From contig NC_050472.1 of assembly GCF_013373865.1 (NCBI RefSeq), positions 2,232,001 through 2,296,000 on the forward strand: a DNA stretch of 64,000 nt, given 5' to 3'. A program made the position numbers and the translations under genes. Under the pieces are notes generated by a model that was not told the DNA's origin, ran no database searches, and saw only the letters and a program-made list of their open reading frames with translations. This DNA comes from Monomorium pharaonis (taxonomy: Eukaryota; Arthropoda; Insecta; Hymenoptera; Formicidae). Below are positions 39,164 through 49,950 of the stretch, piece after piece. Within the stretch, counting starts at the first letter, position 1. Each line of letters starts with the position of its first letter.

Positions 39164-41023
39164 CTGTCAATAAAACAAATAATTTAAGTTTCATGTAATA
39201 ATACATAATCAATTTCTTATGATCTGAGCGATGTTACTAACCTTTACTGACAATGATACATGATCATGTAGTTTGTGGGAGTTGAAAAAACAATTTGAAC
39301 AACCAGCCACGTTACAGTCATTACAAAAACGGCTTAACATCTCTGTACATGTTGACGAACAGCTATTCAAGAGAGCAGCGGGGTTGTTGGAGTCTTCTTC
39401 ACTTATTGGAATTTTTGTGTGACTCTGTAATGCTCTTCCATGAATCTAAAAACAAAATAGAACCAAAGTCATAAGATACTACAAATAATTCATTTTATTA
39501 TAAGCATTTTGTTAATGGGTATGTCAATTTACTTTTAAATAGCAGCAGTGGCAATAGAGAACCATGCATTGTGGACACTTAACATTTGCTCGATTCCCAC
39601 ATTCATGGCAACATCCTATAATCAAAAACACATATTACATCATTTTCGTCTTAAAAAGTATGCATTTTTTCCTCAGATTATATCATATGCTCTAACCTGT
39701 GTTTGCTACCTCCCGCAGCTGTACAGATAATTTATGACAAAACGAAAATTCGTCATCGTCAATCTGCAGTGGACGATGATAGGATGAAATAATCAATCCT
39801 AGTGCATATAAATTCAATGGAAGCAAACCCTGCACATTATTGTCCAGAAAGATTTTATTACATGGAATACAACTTCTAATTTTGATTTTCCTGTTACATT
39901 TATTGCATATTGGATGTCCACAATCCAACAGCAATGGTACCAGAGTTCCTTTCGATATCGATCCATTGAGATTATTCAGGTTTGATACATCTGTAACAAT
40001 TTTGATCTTTCTATTTTAATCTAATAAAGTGTTTATTATAATTAATTTCAAATATAAATAGCCTGAACTACATATTTCCTTACTATTGTATCTAATAAAG
40101 CAGCAAGATAGAAAAATAACAAAAAATATATATCAAAATCTATTCGAATGTGACATATAAAATAAGATAATTGAATCCGCTATTAAAGTAATATTGATCT
40201 ATAGGATTTAACTCAGTCTACAATGTTTAAAATAATGACAACATATATTTGTGAAGGAAAAGTTATTTCAAGGAAAATATACTTTTTATCAATTATATAT
40301 TTTTTAATATAAAAAATATCTACATCTTAATTATTTCGTCAGGAATACGTATATAACTTTGTGTATCGCAAGCACAGAGTAAACTCAGGCAGAAAGGCGA
40401 TACTTTGATTACGAGTTTTCATCAGGCCTCGACGGGATGACGGACACATGGAATTCTAACCTCTCAAACGCACAACGTGCCTCGTTCACGCTGCACGAAA
40501 GAGAGAAACGTTTATTTGACTTTCGCAAATACGTCGTGCCACCGACGAGCATCGTGCTCGCCACGTGGATATCGGCGACAGGATGTCTCGAGCAATCTTT
40601 CGAGAATATACGACAAATTCGTCGAGATGCCGGCCGGACGCAAATCGATAACACGACGTCGCGAGTGAGTCGCGACGTGAACGGCACGGATGGCTAACCA
40701 AACGCACATGCGAAATTACCTGACACGTAGAACTTGCACCTGCAGACGACGCAAATCACGTTCCTGAGCTTCGTGCTGGGGACTCGGTAATCGCGCGGCG
40801 ACGACAACCTGTCGCGCGAAGTCTTCCTGCGGGACACGTCCGCAATGCACGGATACATCTTGCTTCCCGACGACGAGGGACGAAGCATGTCGTCGTGTAC
40901 GCGACGACGGTTCTGCTGAATAGTCGGATCGAGCGTAGAACCAGACGGTCGACGACGAGTTCTAACACGCACAGATCTCGTTTGAAACTGGCGATTGGCC
41001 GCCGTTCCGCCTCGCTTACCCAT
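39029..41023 (-). CDS. RING / double B-box (RBCC, TRIM-like) protein; possible RNF17/Qin-like N-terminus
   Basis: Five minus-strand exons join in phase: 41023-40720, 39990-39697, 39615-39533, 39445-39242 and 39163-39083. Reading on through the last donor reaches a stop at 39029, giving 339 residues. An Arg/Ser-rich N-terminus (1-88) precedes a C3HC4 RING with C91, C94, C125, H127, C130, C133, C142, C145. B-box 1 uses C202, C205, C213, C216, C221, C224, H229, H236. B-box 2 uses C256, C260, C268, C271, C276, C279, H284, H289. A probable coiled coil starts at about 296. RING plus B-boxes implies a ubiquitin E3 ligase or scaffold. The tandem B-box layout fits TRIM proteins and the piRNA factors RNF17/Qin, which then carry Tudor domains not seen here. 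The donor at 39082 (GAG|GTGAGT) is strong, so the gene may continue leftward out of sight. Confidence 0.8.
39242..39445 (-). CDS. RBCC gene, exon 4 (end of B-box 1 and B-box 2)
   Basis: The exon is 204 nt, phase 0 at both ends, with acceptor TTTTTTAG and donor AAG|GTTAGT. It carries H229 and H236 of B-box 1 and all B-box 2 ligands (CSSTC, CNDC, CSNC, H284, H289). Confidence 0.85.
39533..39615 (-). CDS. RBCC gene, exon 3 (B-box 1 cysteines)
   Basis: An 83-nt exon begins with two bases that complete glycine 200 and encodes CCHECGNRANVKCPQC and CHCC, the six cysteines of B-box 1. Donor AAA|GTAAAT and acceptor TTATAG flank it. Confidence 0.85.
39697..39990 (-). CDS. RBCC gene, exon 2 (distal RING)
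   Basis: The exon is 294 nt and begins with AT, completing aspartate 102 from the G left by exon 1. It encodes LLLDCGHPICNKC and CIPC, the rest of the RING. It then runs about 50 residues of linker to REVANT, and ends one base into the glycine codon at a GTTAGA donor. Confidence 0.88.
40720..41023 (-). CDS. RBCC gene, exon 1 (start, basic N-terminus, first RING cysteines)
   Basis: The first in-frame ATG is at 41023-41021 and starts MGKRGGTAANRQF. The upstream frame has only a GTG. The exon is Arg/Ser-rich and ends NVICVVCRCKFYVS plus one base at the donor G|GTAATT. C91 and C94 begin the RING, which is completed only after splicing to exon 2 through a 729-bp AT-rich intron. Confidence 0.8.
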
Positions 41024-41351
41024 GAACACTTGCTCGCGGCGCGACTCTTTGTCTCACCGAACACTTTATTTATTTAAGGTAGATAAGTTTAGTTTTGGCT
41101 AAAGGGATGGCCAGATATCGCCACAGACGTTGAGCCTGGTCAAGCCCGATCGAGCCGCCCTCGCCGGGTCCGACAGATTGACGAAGACAATTGAATCGCG
41201 AACGTGGACAATGCAATCATGCAAAAAGCTTTAGGCGCGAAAGTTTAACGAGCCTGTTATCCAGTTTAAAAATGGCAGCAAATTGTTGTGACGAAAATTA
41301 CGTATTTACACACGTGATCAAGTTCAGCTCTGGAAATTGTCCTTCGACAAG

Positions 41352-41512
41352 GGGGGTCAATTCTGTGTTTCTAAAGAAGTAAAAATGTGAAAAGTGAGCA
41401 ACAGTGATTGGTATATATTGTTAATTGTAAAAGTATACATCAATCAGTGGAAACAATGCTCCTTACTTTTCATAATATTTTCACTTTCTTCGGAAATACA
41501 GAATCGACTCCC
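41352..41512. mobile_element. Foldback (MITE-like) element
   Basis: The two halves are imperfect reverse complements over roughly 65-70 bp each. The left end GGGGGTCAATTCTGTGTTTC matches the inverted right end, which reads GGGAGTCGATTCTGTATTTC on the minus strand. Matches continue through AAGAAGT, GTGAAAA and AGTGATTG. The centre is short and AT-rich. There is no coding capacity. It could be a short DNA transposon, or a long hairpin if transcribed. Confidence 0.5.
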
Positions 41513-41847
41513 AAGATCTCTCTACTCGATAATATGAATTTCTAAACTTTAAAATACAAAAGTCAACTGCGAGACCTTTATTGATTTCTATCACTCTCTT
41601 TGCTTCTAACGTACTTTACTATTTAGCGATTTCGTTAATTTTTTGAACGTGAGACAAAGAGCTACTTGATTCACTATCGATCGTTTGATAGAAATAAAAA
41701 CGTATTTACCGATTCCAGAGTACGTTGAATCCTGCAAAAACCTCTATTCAGCGTAGAGAAACTTGGATTACGGATGCCTGATCCTTGCTATGCGTTTATT
41801 GTCAGGCTATAAAACGTAAAAAGATATAAGTAGTAAAATTCTGCGTA

Positions 41848-41920
41848 ACAGTTGACCAATCACGTCGAGCGTGAACGTCTAAACTGTTAGATAATCTCAA
41901 CTGTGATTGGCCAATTCGAG
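41848..41920. promoter_or_regulatory. Cluster of CCAAT motifs in inverted arrangement
   Basis: GACCAATCAC (41854-41863), GTGATTGG (41903-41910) and CCAAT (41911-41915) give three CCAAT boxes within 60 bp, two of them back to back. They lie about 0.8-0.9 kb upstream of the RBCC start codon. NF-Y type factors bind such boxes; use as a promoter here is inference. Confidence 0.25.
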
Positions 41921-43161
41921 TGTCACTAATGGACGATATATCAAGCGTAGGAATCTGTGAAGTAGATATTTAGCTAGAAAATACGCGGTAGTTATTTTCA
42001 TCGTAATTTCTTGATATACACACACGAATTATCAAGATGACAACGAAATAGTTGTACCCCTGAGAGGAATAAGAGGAATTTATTCAAGACGAAGGGGGGG
42101 GGATGGCTCGTGCAACGTCTCTGCGTGAACCTCGCGCTACGAATGGAATGCACTCAGTAAGCGTACGGATCGTTGCAAATCGCCGAAACAGCTTGTCATC
42201 AATAAAGATAAAGAGTATTGTCCAATCGAACTTACAGCATCGGAAACGGAATTCGCCGATAAACCAACTGCAATGCGTCGATTCGACGATAATTGTCAGT
42301 CGTTCCTCCGCGCGTCCCTGTCCACCGCTTGTGGACGCGATTGCGCGAATTCAATCGGCATGAAGTTGGCGCCGGCGAGCGAAGCGACGCGAAGTCAGGC
42401 GACTGCTGCTGCTGCCTGGCGAGCGAGCCGCGGGGCTCGCGCGAGCGAACGTCTCGCACTCGCGATGACAGATGACGTGGCGATCGGGATTGGCGCGTAG
42501 CATCTTTGCCAAAAATGCAAAAAGGTTGGTTGCAAGCGAGAGAGGCTAGAAGAACGCTAGGTAAGATAATAATGCGAGCTATGTCGGCTGTATCCGCCTA
42601 GGCGCGGCTCTCGCCCGGCAGGTTGCCGTCCCGCCGTCGCCGCCGCCGCCGCTGTTCCGTTATGATCCCACCCAGCTCGCTCCAGCGAGCAGCAGGCTCG
42701 CGAAGCCGCGCGCCGCGGAATCCTTCCTCTCCATCTTTTGCGCGATATCGGTCCGTTCGTCCTTCCACGGCCTCGACTCTCCGGCCACGCAACGCTGCGC
42801 TTTCGCCGCATATCGATCGGAATTATCGCGCCAGCCAGCAGCCGCGGGATGGAGATGCACGGCTTGCATCCTGAAAACTGCATGACGCACCAATTCTCGC
42901 GTCATTAATAATATCGGCGGTGACCGGGGGGAACGAATTGCCGCCTGCCGTCTGTGCCTCTCGCCGCCATTGATCGATCGGGTCCGTTTCGCGGCAACTT
43001 CAGTCGCCTCGTCGCCTGACGTCGCTCCCGAGGCGCTTCCCGCTGCTTCCCGCTTCGCGTTTTTCCGAGGAAACTTTTAAATTGAACTCTCGACGCAAAT
43101 TCGCCACGGCAGTGGCGAATCAATTTCCCTCGGATCTGTCTTCGAGCGAAGAGAGGAGGAT

Positions 43162-43177
43162 GTATATATATATATAC
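43162..43177. repeat. (TA)n tract, possible TATA-like element
   Basis: A TATATATATATATACA run lies about 60-75 bp upstream of the small ATG exon candidate at 43239. It could be a plain microsatellite. Confidence 0.4.
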
Positions 43178-43238
43178 AGATTATCGTCAAAGGATCGGAA
43201 TTAATTGCCGTTACGAATTGTGGTTAGGCGCGCCCTCC

Positions 43239-43266
43239 ATGCAAAACGAGCGCTCTGATATACTCG
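43239..43266 (+). CDS. Candidate micro-exon starting an unassigned gene
   Basis: ATG at 43239 opens MQNERSDIL plus one G before the donor G|GTAAGA (43267). The leftover G would join AT at 45061 to form aspartate, giving MQNERSDIL-DPASRGL in phase. A TA-rich TATA-like run precedes it. The join is only a phase match and may be chance. Confidence 0.25.
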
Positions 43267-45060
43267 GTAAGAAGCTAGGAAGATGTGTATTCATTTGTCT
43301 CGGTTACGTAAACCTTGATACGAAGTCGCTCCGAGCTCGCCCGAATAGCGGAAAACGCAGAGATCGCCGTGTCCTTTGGGCGCCGCCGTACGATCTCCTT
43401 ACGTAATCGATGCGGAAGAGAGCGAGACGACCGATGGTCGCGATCGCAAACGAGCGAGCGAGCGGGCGACCCCGTCGCTCCGTCCGCGTCCCTCGAATCG
43501 CCGCCGTCGCCGCGCTGTGTGTTGCCTGAAACAACAGTCGGCGCGGCCTCTCTCTGGACTAGGCGAGCGAGCGAGCGAAGGAGCGGAGGCAAGGTCTAGG
43601 CTGGCTGGCATTCAAGGTCGCGTGTAGAGCGCAAAGCCCGGATCTATCCATCCCCGCCCCAGATATCTAGCGCCCTTCGCTCCTCGCTGTCACGCCGTCC
43701 CGTTCGCTCGCTCTTCTCTCCCCCCCCCCCTCTCTCCTCTTCCTCTTCAAGCGAAGGAGAGGGCCTATTTTTCCCCCCGTCTATCTGTTTCTCTCTCTCT
43801 CTCTTTCTCCTATCCCGCTCGCGCGCGCGTTTCTTCTCCCTCCCCTCCCCCCTTTCATCTTCCTCCTTCCCGCGACGCTCGCCGTCCCGCTCGGTCGCCG
43901 CGGACCCGCGCGTGCAACATCGATTTAACCATAAAAATTCCCTGCGCTCGACTCTATCACACTCGGGCTATTATTTCCTGCCCGGGACCGCCGGCGTGAA
44001 GAGCGGTGCCGTTCCGCTCCCGGAATTCTCCGCTCTGTAAATGCACGGCGAAGGAGAATCACCGTATGCACGCTACCGCCGCGCGAGGAACGAGGAAGCG
44101 CGCGCCGGCCGTCTTTTCCGCGCGTTTGGTACGTGAACTTGCGAGAGCAAAAGAGAGAGAGTGAGAGAGGGGGCGGGGGAAGAGGATTCGCGATTGAATG
44201 CGTGCTCCGATAAGGAAACGAACGGAAGCGAGTCGAGATTCTAGCTATGTCGAGAGTCGAATCTCGCACTCGCTTCGTTTGCACGCTCGCTCGCTCTCCG
44301 GTCGCGAGGATGAAAGGGCGTATCGACGATTAGATCCCGTTATGTACCACTACATCGACGAGATATTAGCGGGATTAGTCTTGTTCTACTCTCTGTCTCT
44401 GCTGCACATGCCGTTCAATATTATGTGCACATGCAGTTTTCGAAATTTATTTCTCAAATTGTATGTACAGATAAGGCGAGAATAAAAAGAGATAGTTTAA
44501 ATTGATTTTGGAATGTTCGCGCATGTGAAACAGAGAAATTGTTTTTTAATTGAATATAAAATTTTTTTACGGTAATCGAAATATGTAACGATATTTTTAT
44601 GAATATTTGATTTAATTTCGTTACGAATATATTTATAATCTGTAAATCTGTTAACTTCAATCAATATTATATTTTCTGAGAAAATTCTTTGCATTATAGG
44701 CAATAAATTATACAAAGCGTTTTAGATTTTCAACATCTTTAAATATAATTTATGATGGCAAAACACAAACAACGTATTTTTTAGAAAGCAAAGTATAATT
44801 TAAATAAATAAAAACTCGATTTATGCTGATTTTATCTTTTAATATACTGTTTTTATAGCCATGAAAAATGCGCAGTAGCGGACGCACAATATAAATAGCA
44901 GTAATATTTATGTTCAGAGTATCCTTGGATCCAACAGGATATCGACGAATATTCATCGTCACACCTATACAATGTAGGTCAAGCACGTGTCGCCGTTTTT
45001 GCACAAAGAATTGTACAGTTAATTTAAAGTCTGAAACTCTTTCTCTTTCTTATTTTTTAG

Positions 45061-45224
45061 ATCCAGCTAGTCGCGGGTTGGCAAAATTCAAGAGAGATCA
45101 CGTCTTTTTCACTATGAACCCGGAAACGCTTTGCCTACCCGAAGAGGCGGTGCTGGAAACCTACCGAGCGATATATAACTACGGTAGCTTGGGTTCTAAA
45201 TTCAATTCCGTTGACCTAGATTAG
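45061..45224 (+). CDS. Terminal coding exon of an unassigned gene
   Basis: A polypyrimidine tract and TTTTTTAG end at 45060. The open frame then encodes PASRGLAKFKRDHVFFTM, then NPETLCLPEEAVLETYRAI and a tail ending KFNSVDLD before TAG at 45222-45224. The amino-acid pattern looks like a globular conserved protein and differs from the low-complexity frames around it. The exon needs one base from an upstream donor. I do not recognise the family. A long (CT)n run starts 34 bp after the stop, in what would be 3' UTR. Confidence 0.45.
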
Positions 45225-45258
45225 GTGCTACGTGACACGATGGAAGTTCGCAGTTGAC

Positions 45259-45279
45259 TCTCTCTCTCTCTCTCTCTCT
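45259..45279. repeat. (CT)n microsatellite
   Basis: About ten CT units followed by a CTTT-rich extension to about 45300. Confidence 0.9.
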
Positions 45280-45591
45280 TTCTTTCTCTTTCTTTCCTTT
45301 CTGTTCCTCTCTGCGTTTCGATCTCTCTCTTTCTATCCTTCACTCGTTTTCACCAGGCTTTCTCTCGCACGCTCTCTCGAATGAGAGAGGCTTGGTAAAT
45401 TCGTTTGGTCGTTACTCAATGCGCGAGAAGCAATTAAAAACGCAAGAGAAGATTATTCTTTAGTATTAACAGCGTTATCTGTCGCATTTTGGTATTTTGC
45501 ATCATCAAAACATGATTTCACAAAATCTTAAAAAATATACACATTTTAGAGACAAAAAATATAAAGAGAATAAAAAGGAGTGAGAAAGAAG

Positions 45592-45601
<10 letters not shown>

Positions 45602-45622
<21 letters not shown>
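45602..45622. repeat. (GA)n microsatellite
   Basis: About ten AG units. Confidence 0.9.
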
Positions 45623-48020
45623 AGAAACCTCGAGATTTAAGACTGTTTTAAGTATGCAGAGAACTGAATTGTTTTAACCGGCGTTTTTATATCCATTCAG
45701 AATCACGCGTCTCTTTTTGTAACACTTAAACGATCAGGAGGGATTTTCTCTTCCCGGAACCATCATTGTCGTCACCGAGGGTATCGCGACGCGGAAAAAT
45801 CGTCAAGGAGAGAGGACGCGCGGGTTAACGGGCGGTGATGAATAATTTTCGAGTAGTGGACGGACAAAAAGCCATCGATTGAAATTTTCATCAGCCTTTC
45901 GCGCGCGCGCTCTCGCGTCCACGCGATTATTTATTCACAGAATAATGAATGGGCGCGAGCGAGAGCGAAGAGACGAGAGGACCGGGAGATAAAAGGCGAT
46001 GTCTAGAGTCGTTCGAGACATTATGGGCCGTTTACACGCCTTCGCTGTGAAACTTTAAAACGCATTTAAACCTCGGCACGCTCGGACAGGAATCGAAAGC
46101 CGAGAGGAAGGTAAAACGAGAGACAGAGAAAGAGAGAGAAGAATAATCTGTCGTGTTGGCCTCGCACGTCCTTTCTGGAGATTCGCGCGCTCTCGCCTTT
46201 ATTTCTCGTGCAAAAAATGCTGCGCTCGCAAAATACATTCAATAATTAAAAGGAGACAAAAAAAAGAGGACCGAGACCGGCATGCGGTTGACATTAATTC
46301 ACATCGTGCACTTTTCGCCGTGCAATATTTACCACGCTTGAGTATTACCTTGGTGTACCGATAGGAGCGAGCGTCGGGACGCGCGCTTTAAATTCATGCG
46401 GCAAAACGTGAGAACTCGTGGAAGGGCGCCGCATTTTGTACGCGAAACGTTTCGCACGGCGGAATCGCTCAGGCTTCGCGTTATATACGGGATTCGTTTT
46501 TGGCGAGCGGTCTTGAGGCTCCTCCGACGCGAAAGAGCGAGAGAGGATCAGCGGCGGCGAGATCCTGCCGACGAACGGTTTTGCGCAATCCCTGGCCTTC
46601 TCGTCCTCCTTTTCAGCAAATAGCTACTCGGCAAGAAATCTCGGCAACTCCGGATGTTGCGAACGTATGGCGACGCGAATATTATATCTGTGTAATTCCT
46701 GTACCGATTAGATTAAATCTATAGAGTTTCGTCCGATTCTTGCGCCGAGTCGTCAAGGATTGAATAAATTAAAATTAATTAATCCTAAAGTGCTGTTTTC
46801 GGTGAATTCTCATTCAGGTTTAAAATAATATTTAATGAGATTCACTTAATTTTTTTTTACATAAAGTAGAGTTAGTTTAATTATTCTAATCTTGTAATCT
46901 ATAAAATAGAAAACAGTCTAAAAAGGCTTTTAATATGTTGATGAATTTTCATCCAGAATAAAATTAAGAACAGAAAAATAGGAATAGCACTCTAGGACTG
47001 AGTCTCATAGATTCTCGTGAATTTTAGAGAGGTTTTGCATCGACTCAAAGTTTCGATTAAACTCTCTGAAATCCTGAATCCGCCATCGATCCTGTGCCCT
47101 TAAAGGCCAACGATATCGGTCAAGCCGAGCTTGTGCAAGCGACAAGGAGATGCTTGTTGGTGTAGAGGTCACACACGTGCCACGCACACCTAGATCCGTA
47201 CACGGTTACCTTCCTCACTATATCTAGTCCCATCCCTCAGCTCGCTATAAACGAGCCGCGAGCGTTTCCGGGGTCGGCGGGCGTCGGTCGGGGAACCGGC
47301 TGAAAATAAGGGGACGACGTGGGGATAGTGGGTGGCGTACACGTGTCGCAACGTAGAGCTGTTCGAGAGCGAGATAGACGTCGCGGGGGAGCGTTGGATT
47401 CATCCCTTTCGCGCGCACGAGCCGGAGAGGTGAGCCGAGGGTGAGCCACCCGGCCGTGGGCGCGCGGGTGGTCAGGTCAGGGATGGAGCTACAAGTGGTG
47501 ATAAACGAGGCCGAATCCTCGTTATTACCCATTGGGGAAGACTCCGGGAATTCCTGTGGAATTCTGAACGCGCCGACTACTTGCCGCGCTGTTTTTCCGG
47601 CCCGGTCGAATTTGTTGTGCTCCCTCGCATACACACACAATTGCATTCGGAATTTTCGTACAGGCAACTATATTCCAGGCTAATTTTGTTGAATTCTAAC
47701 CAATGATCGTGTACATATTTTCCTCATATTTTCCCCATACGCGAATCAAGGGGTCGCAAAAGCGAAATTCCAGTCAGAATAGCGAACAGTCTTTATCATA
47801 AATTTAGATGTAGATATAATAAACTTGTCTGACACCAATATTCTAATTTATATCTAATTATTATTATTAGATAACATAAACGTGGTTATATATTTAAATC
47901 ATTATAAAAGGTAAAATAAGTTGTACAAAGTGTAATTGAAACAGATGATTTTATTCCTTTTGTATTTCAAAGACGTTTTTATAAACGAAATTATGTAGAA
48001 TCTTTATAAAATTGTTACAG

Positions 48021-48167
48021 AGATTGAGGAAGCTCGAAAAATTATCAGGGCGTATTCCAGGAAACTCAGTGGGACAATCTTTGACGTTCGAAAATGTTCA
48101 CAATTTACTTCTTGACGCATTTAACGGAGCCACGAGCCCGGGTTTTTTTAACGGCGACCTTCCCTTG
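48021..48167 (+). CDS. Candidate internal exon (49 codons) of an unassigned gene
   Basis: TTGTTACAG ends at 48020. The following 147 bases are open in phase 0 and end at TTG|GTAAGT (48168), a consensus donor. The translation starts RLRKLEKLSGRIPGNSVG and ends with TSPGFFNGDLPL. Consensus splice sites at both ends, a multiple-of-three length and globular composition support an exon. The pyrimidine tract is weak. I recognise no family and found no partner exon. Its 3' part overlaps a minus-strand open frame. Confidence 0.4.
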
Positions 48168-48256
48168 GTAAGTAAAGAAGACTGAATGCCAAGTAGAATT
48201 AAGTGATGATTATTAGTACCAAACTTTTCTTCATGAATAACGAATGGTATGAATAA

Positions 48257-48499
48257 TTGATAAATCACACGGTGGACGGCATGATGAATGGAGTACATAA
48301 AAGTCCAAACGAAGTGAAAGACCTTCCGTTTGGCGCTCCTTCTTTTTTCGTTGGAAGATTTTATAAACATTTTATTATCGTCGATACAAACACGTATGAA
48401 GACGATGTCTATAAAGCTTCGAACATCTGGAAGATTGCCATACGGATGAACGCGCTCGCGCAAGAAGCACGAAGGTTTAATCCCTTCAACTTCGTGTAA
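48257..48499 (+). other. Overlapping sense and antisense open frames
   Basis: The plus strand is open for 80 codons (from MINHTVDGMMNG to NPFNFV). The minus strand is open for 135 codons over 48505-48098. The DNA is not GC-rich, so long open frames on both strands are less expected than elsewhere. The segment may derive from an old coding or transposon sequence. No family is recognised. Confidence 0.15.
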
Positions 48500-49636
48500 A
48501 ATCAAAAGGCAGCGACCCCGGGGTCATCGTCTACATACACGATATTCAACCGTAAAAGGGTTAAACCTGCTAGAAATTTCGTATGATATTATCTCGACGA
48601 CGGCCGGCGCTCGCACGTCAGTGAAAAGCGATGTTTCCAAGATATTATTTCTGCTTCCGCCCTTCTATTTCGTTATTCCTTTAAACGGCAGCCTTTTAAC
48701 CGTAACCCCGCATACATTTATTTCTCTTTCCCTCCGACCTGGCGCTCGTTTAAATCTGTGAAATTATTCCGCGTTACTTGCACGTAACGTGCACGTAACA
48801 TTATTTATCAACCGTCTGACTGGCGGCACCCGGGATAAGAAGTGAAAAAAAAAAGTTTATCGTAATGAGCGGTGATCTATGTATTCAGGCACGGACTGCA
48901 GACGATATTTATGTAATTTTCATGATAAATTTCTATTCTTACAATCTTTTTCTATACGATAGATTTTTTTGACGTAACCAGATCTAACTATGTTAACTTG
49001 AAAGCAATATTAATAATGAATTAATTTTCATTAAAAATTATAACAATACATACAAACGTTAGATTTTAAATGTTTTAATTAAGCTTTAGATAGAATTTTG
49101 ATTTTAAAATCTTTCCTTTGTATTAGAAAAAAAGCCAGAAAGAAAGAGAGAAAAAGCATAGTTTAGCTTTTTTAATGTTTGTACTCGAGTGTCGAAAACT
49201 TGAGCTATACTTTTATAAGCGATACTTATACTCGCTGTCGTACCAGAAAGTGTTTGAGCCAATATTTTTCTGACATCTCGAAAGTAATCTCGATACAAAA
49301 GCGAGAAAGACAGAAGGAAAGTTCAGCCGAGCGGCAGCGAAACGGCAAACAAGCAAACGCGGGGGTTGGTTGACGGTAAGAATGGCAGAAAGAGAGACGT
49401 GCAGCCGTCATTGCCATTATCGAGGGTGTGTCATGCGGGCGCAACATATAATAGGTATAGAGGACGTCACGTTAAAGTGCGAAAATCGAAGGAAAGGAAT
49501 CGCGAGGTTTTGAGTTCACATGGAAACGCGCGTCGGAAGAAGAAATGATAGAGGATGAATGACCGAGAGATACATGTGATAAAGTCGACAGCACAGGATA
49601 TTCGAGAAGGTAGAGGAAGTAAGAACGTAAAAGAGG

Positions 49637-49662
49637 GAGAGAGAGAGAGAAAGAGAGAGAAG
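49637..49662. repeat. (GA)n microsatellite
   Basis: A GA run with one interruption. It lies about 240 bp from a (CT)n run and could pair with it if transcribed. Confidence 0.85.
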
Positions 49663-49893
49663 AGCAGTCGCGCAGCTATCGACTGCGCTTACTTTGCCTT
49701 CGTTGTCTTGTATTTTATCGTAGATCTTCTGGATAGATCCTGGCTTCGTCAGGTCCTGGCAATCTAGAGAGCCAACATTCGCTATCCGGAGTCGGGACAA
49801 ATTTGTCCGTGAAGAGGCGGGAAGTTGCAATAAAATTGACGTCGAAGAAGAAAAGAGATGGAGTCGTTAATTTCCTCTCTAGCCTTCTTGCCT

Positions 49894-49896
<3 letters not shown>

Positions 49897-49950
<54 letters not shown>
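49897..49950. repeat. (CT)n microsatellite
   Basis: About 21 perfect CT units, then CTTT and CTCC interruptions. Confidence 0.95.

Larger units (their letters stand above)
41024..43238. other. Region right of the RBCC gene: its promoter, a foldback element and a GC-rich island
   Basis: The RBCC promoter should lie just right of 41023. No TATA box or strong initiator is evident. A foldback element occupies 41352-41512, and CCAAT motifs occur at 41856-41860, 41906-41910 (inverted) and 41911-41915. From 42100 to 43100 the DNA is CpG-rich with overlapping open frames on both strands that lack domains. This may be a promoter island for a rightward gene. Confidence 0.4.
45225..48020. other. Region between two unassigned exons
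   Basis: The stretch holds (CT)n and (GA)n microsatellites, a CpG-rich block at 45700-46650, and AT-rich DNA at 46750-47000 and 47700-48020. A 67-codon ATG frame at 47483-47683 (MELQVVINEAESSLLPIG...) has a reasonable start context but no recognisable domain. I see no supported gene. Confidence 0.4.

Noticed and set aside
42103..42156. Possible small ATG exon ending at CTCA|GTAAGC
   Set aside because: It follows a poly-G run, has no matching downstream exon that I can justify, and the donor is only moderate.
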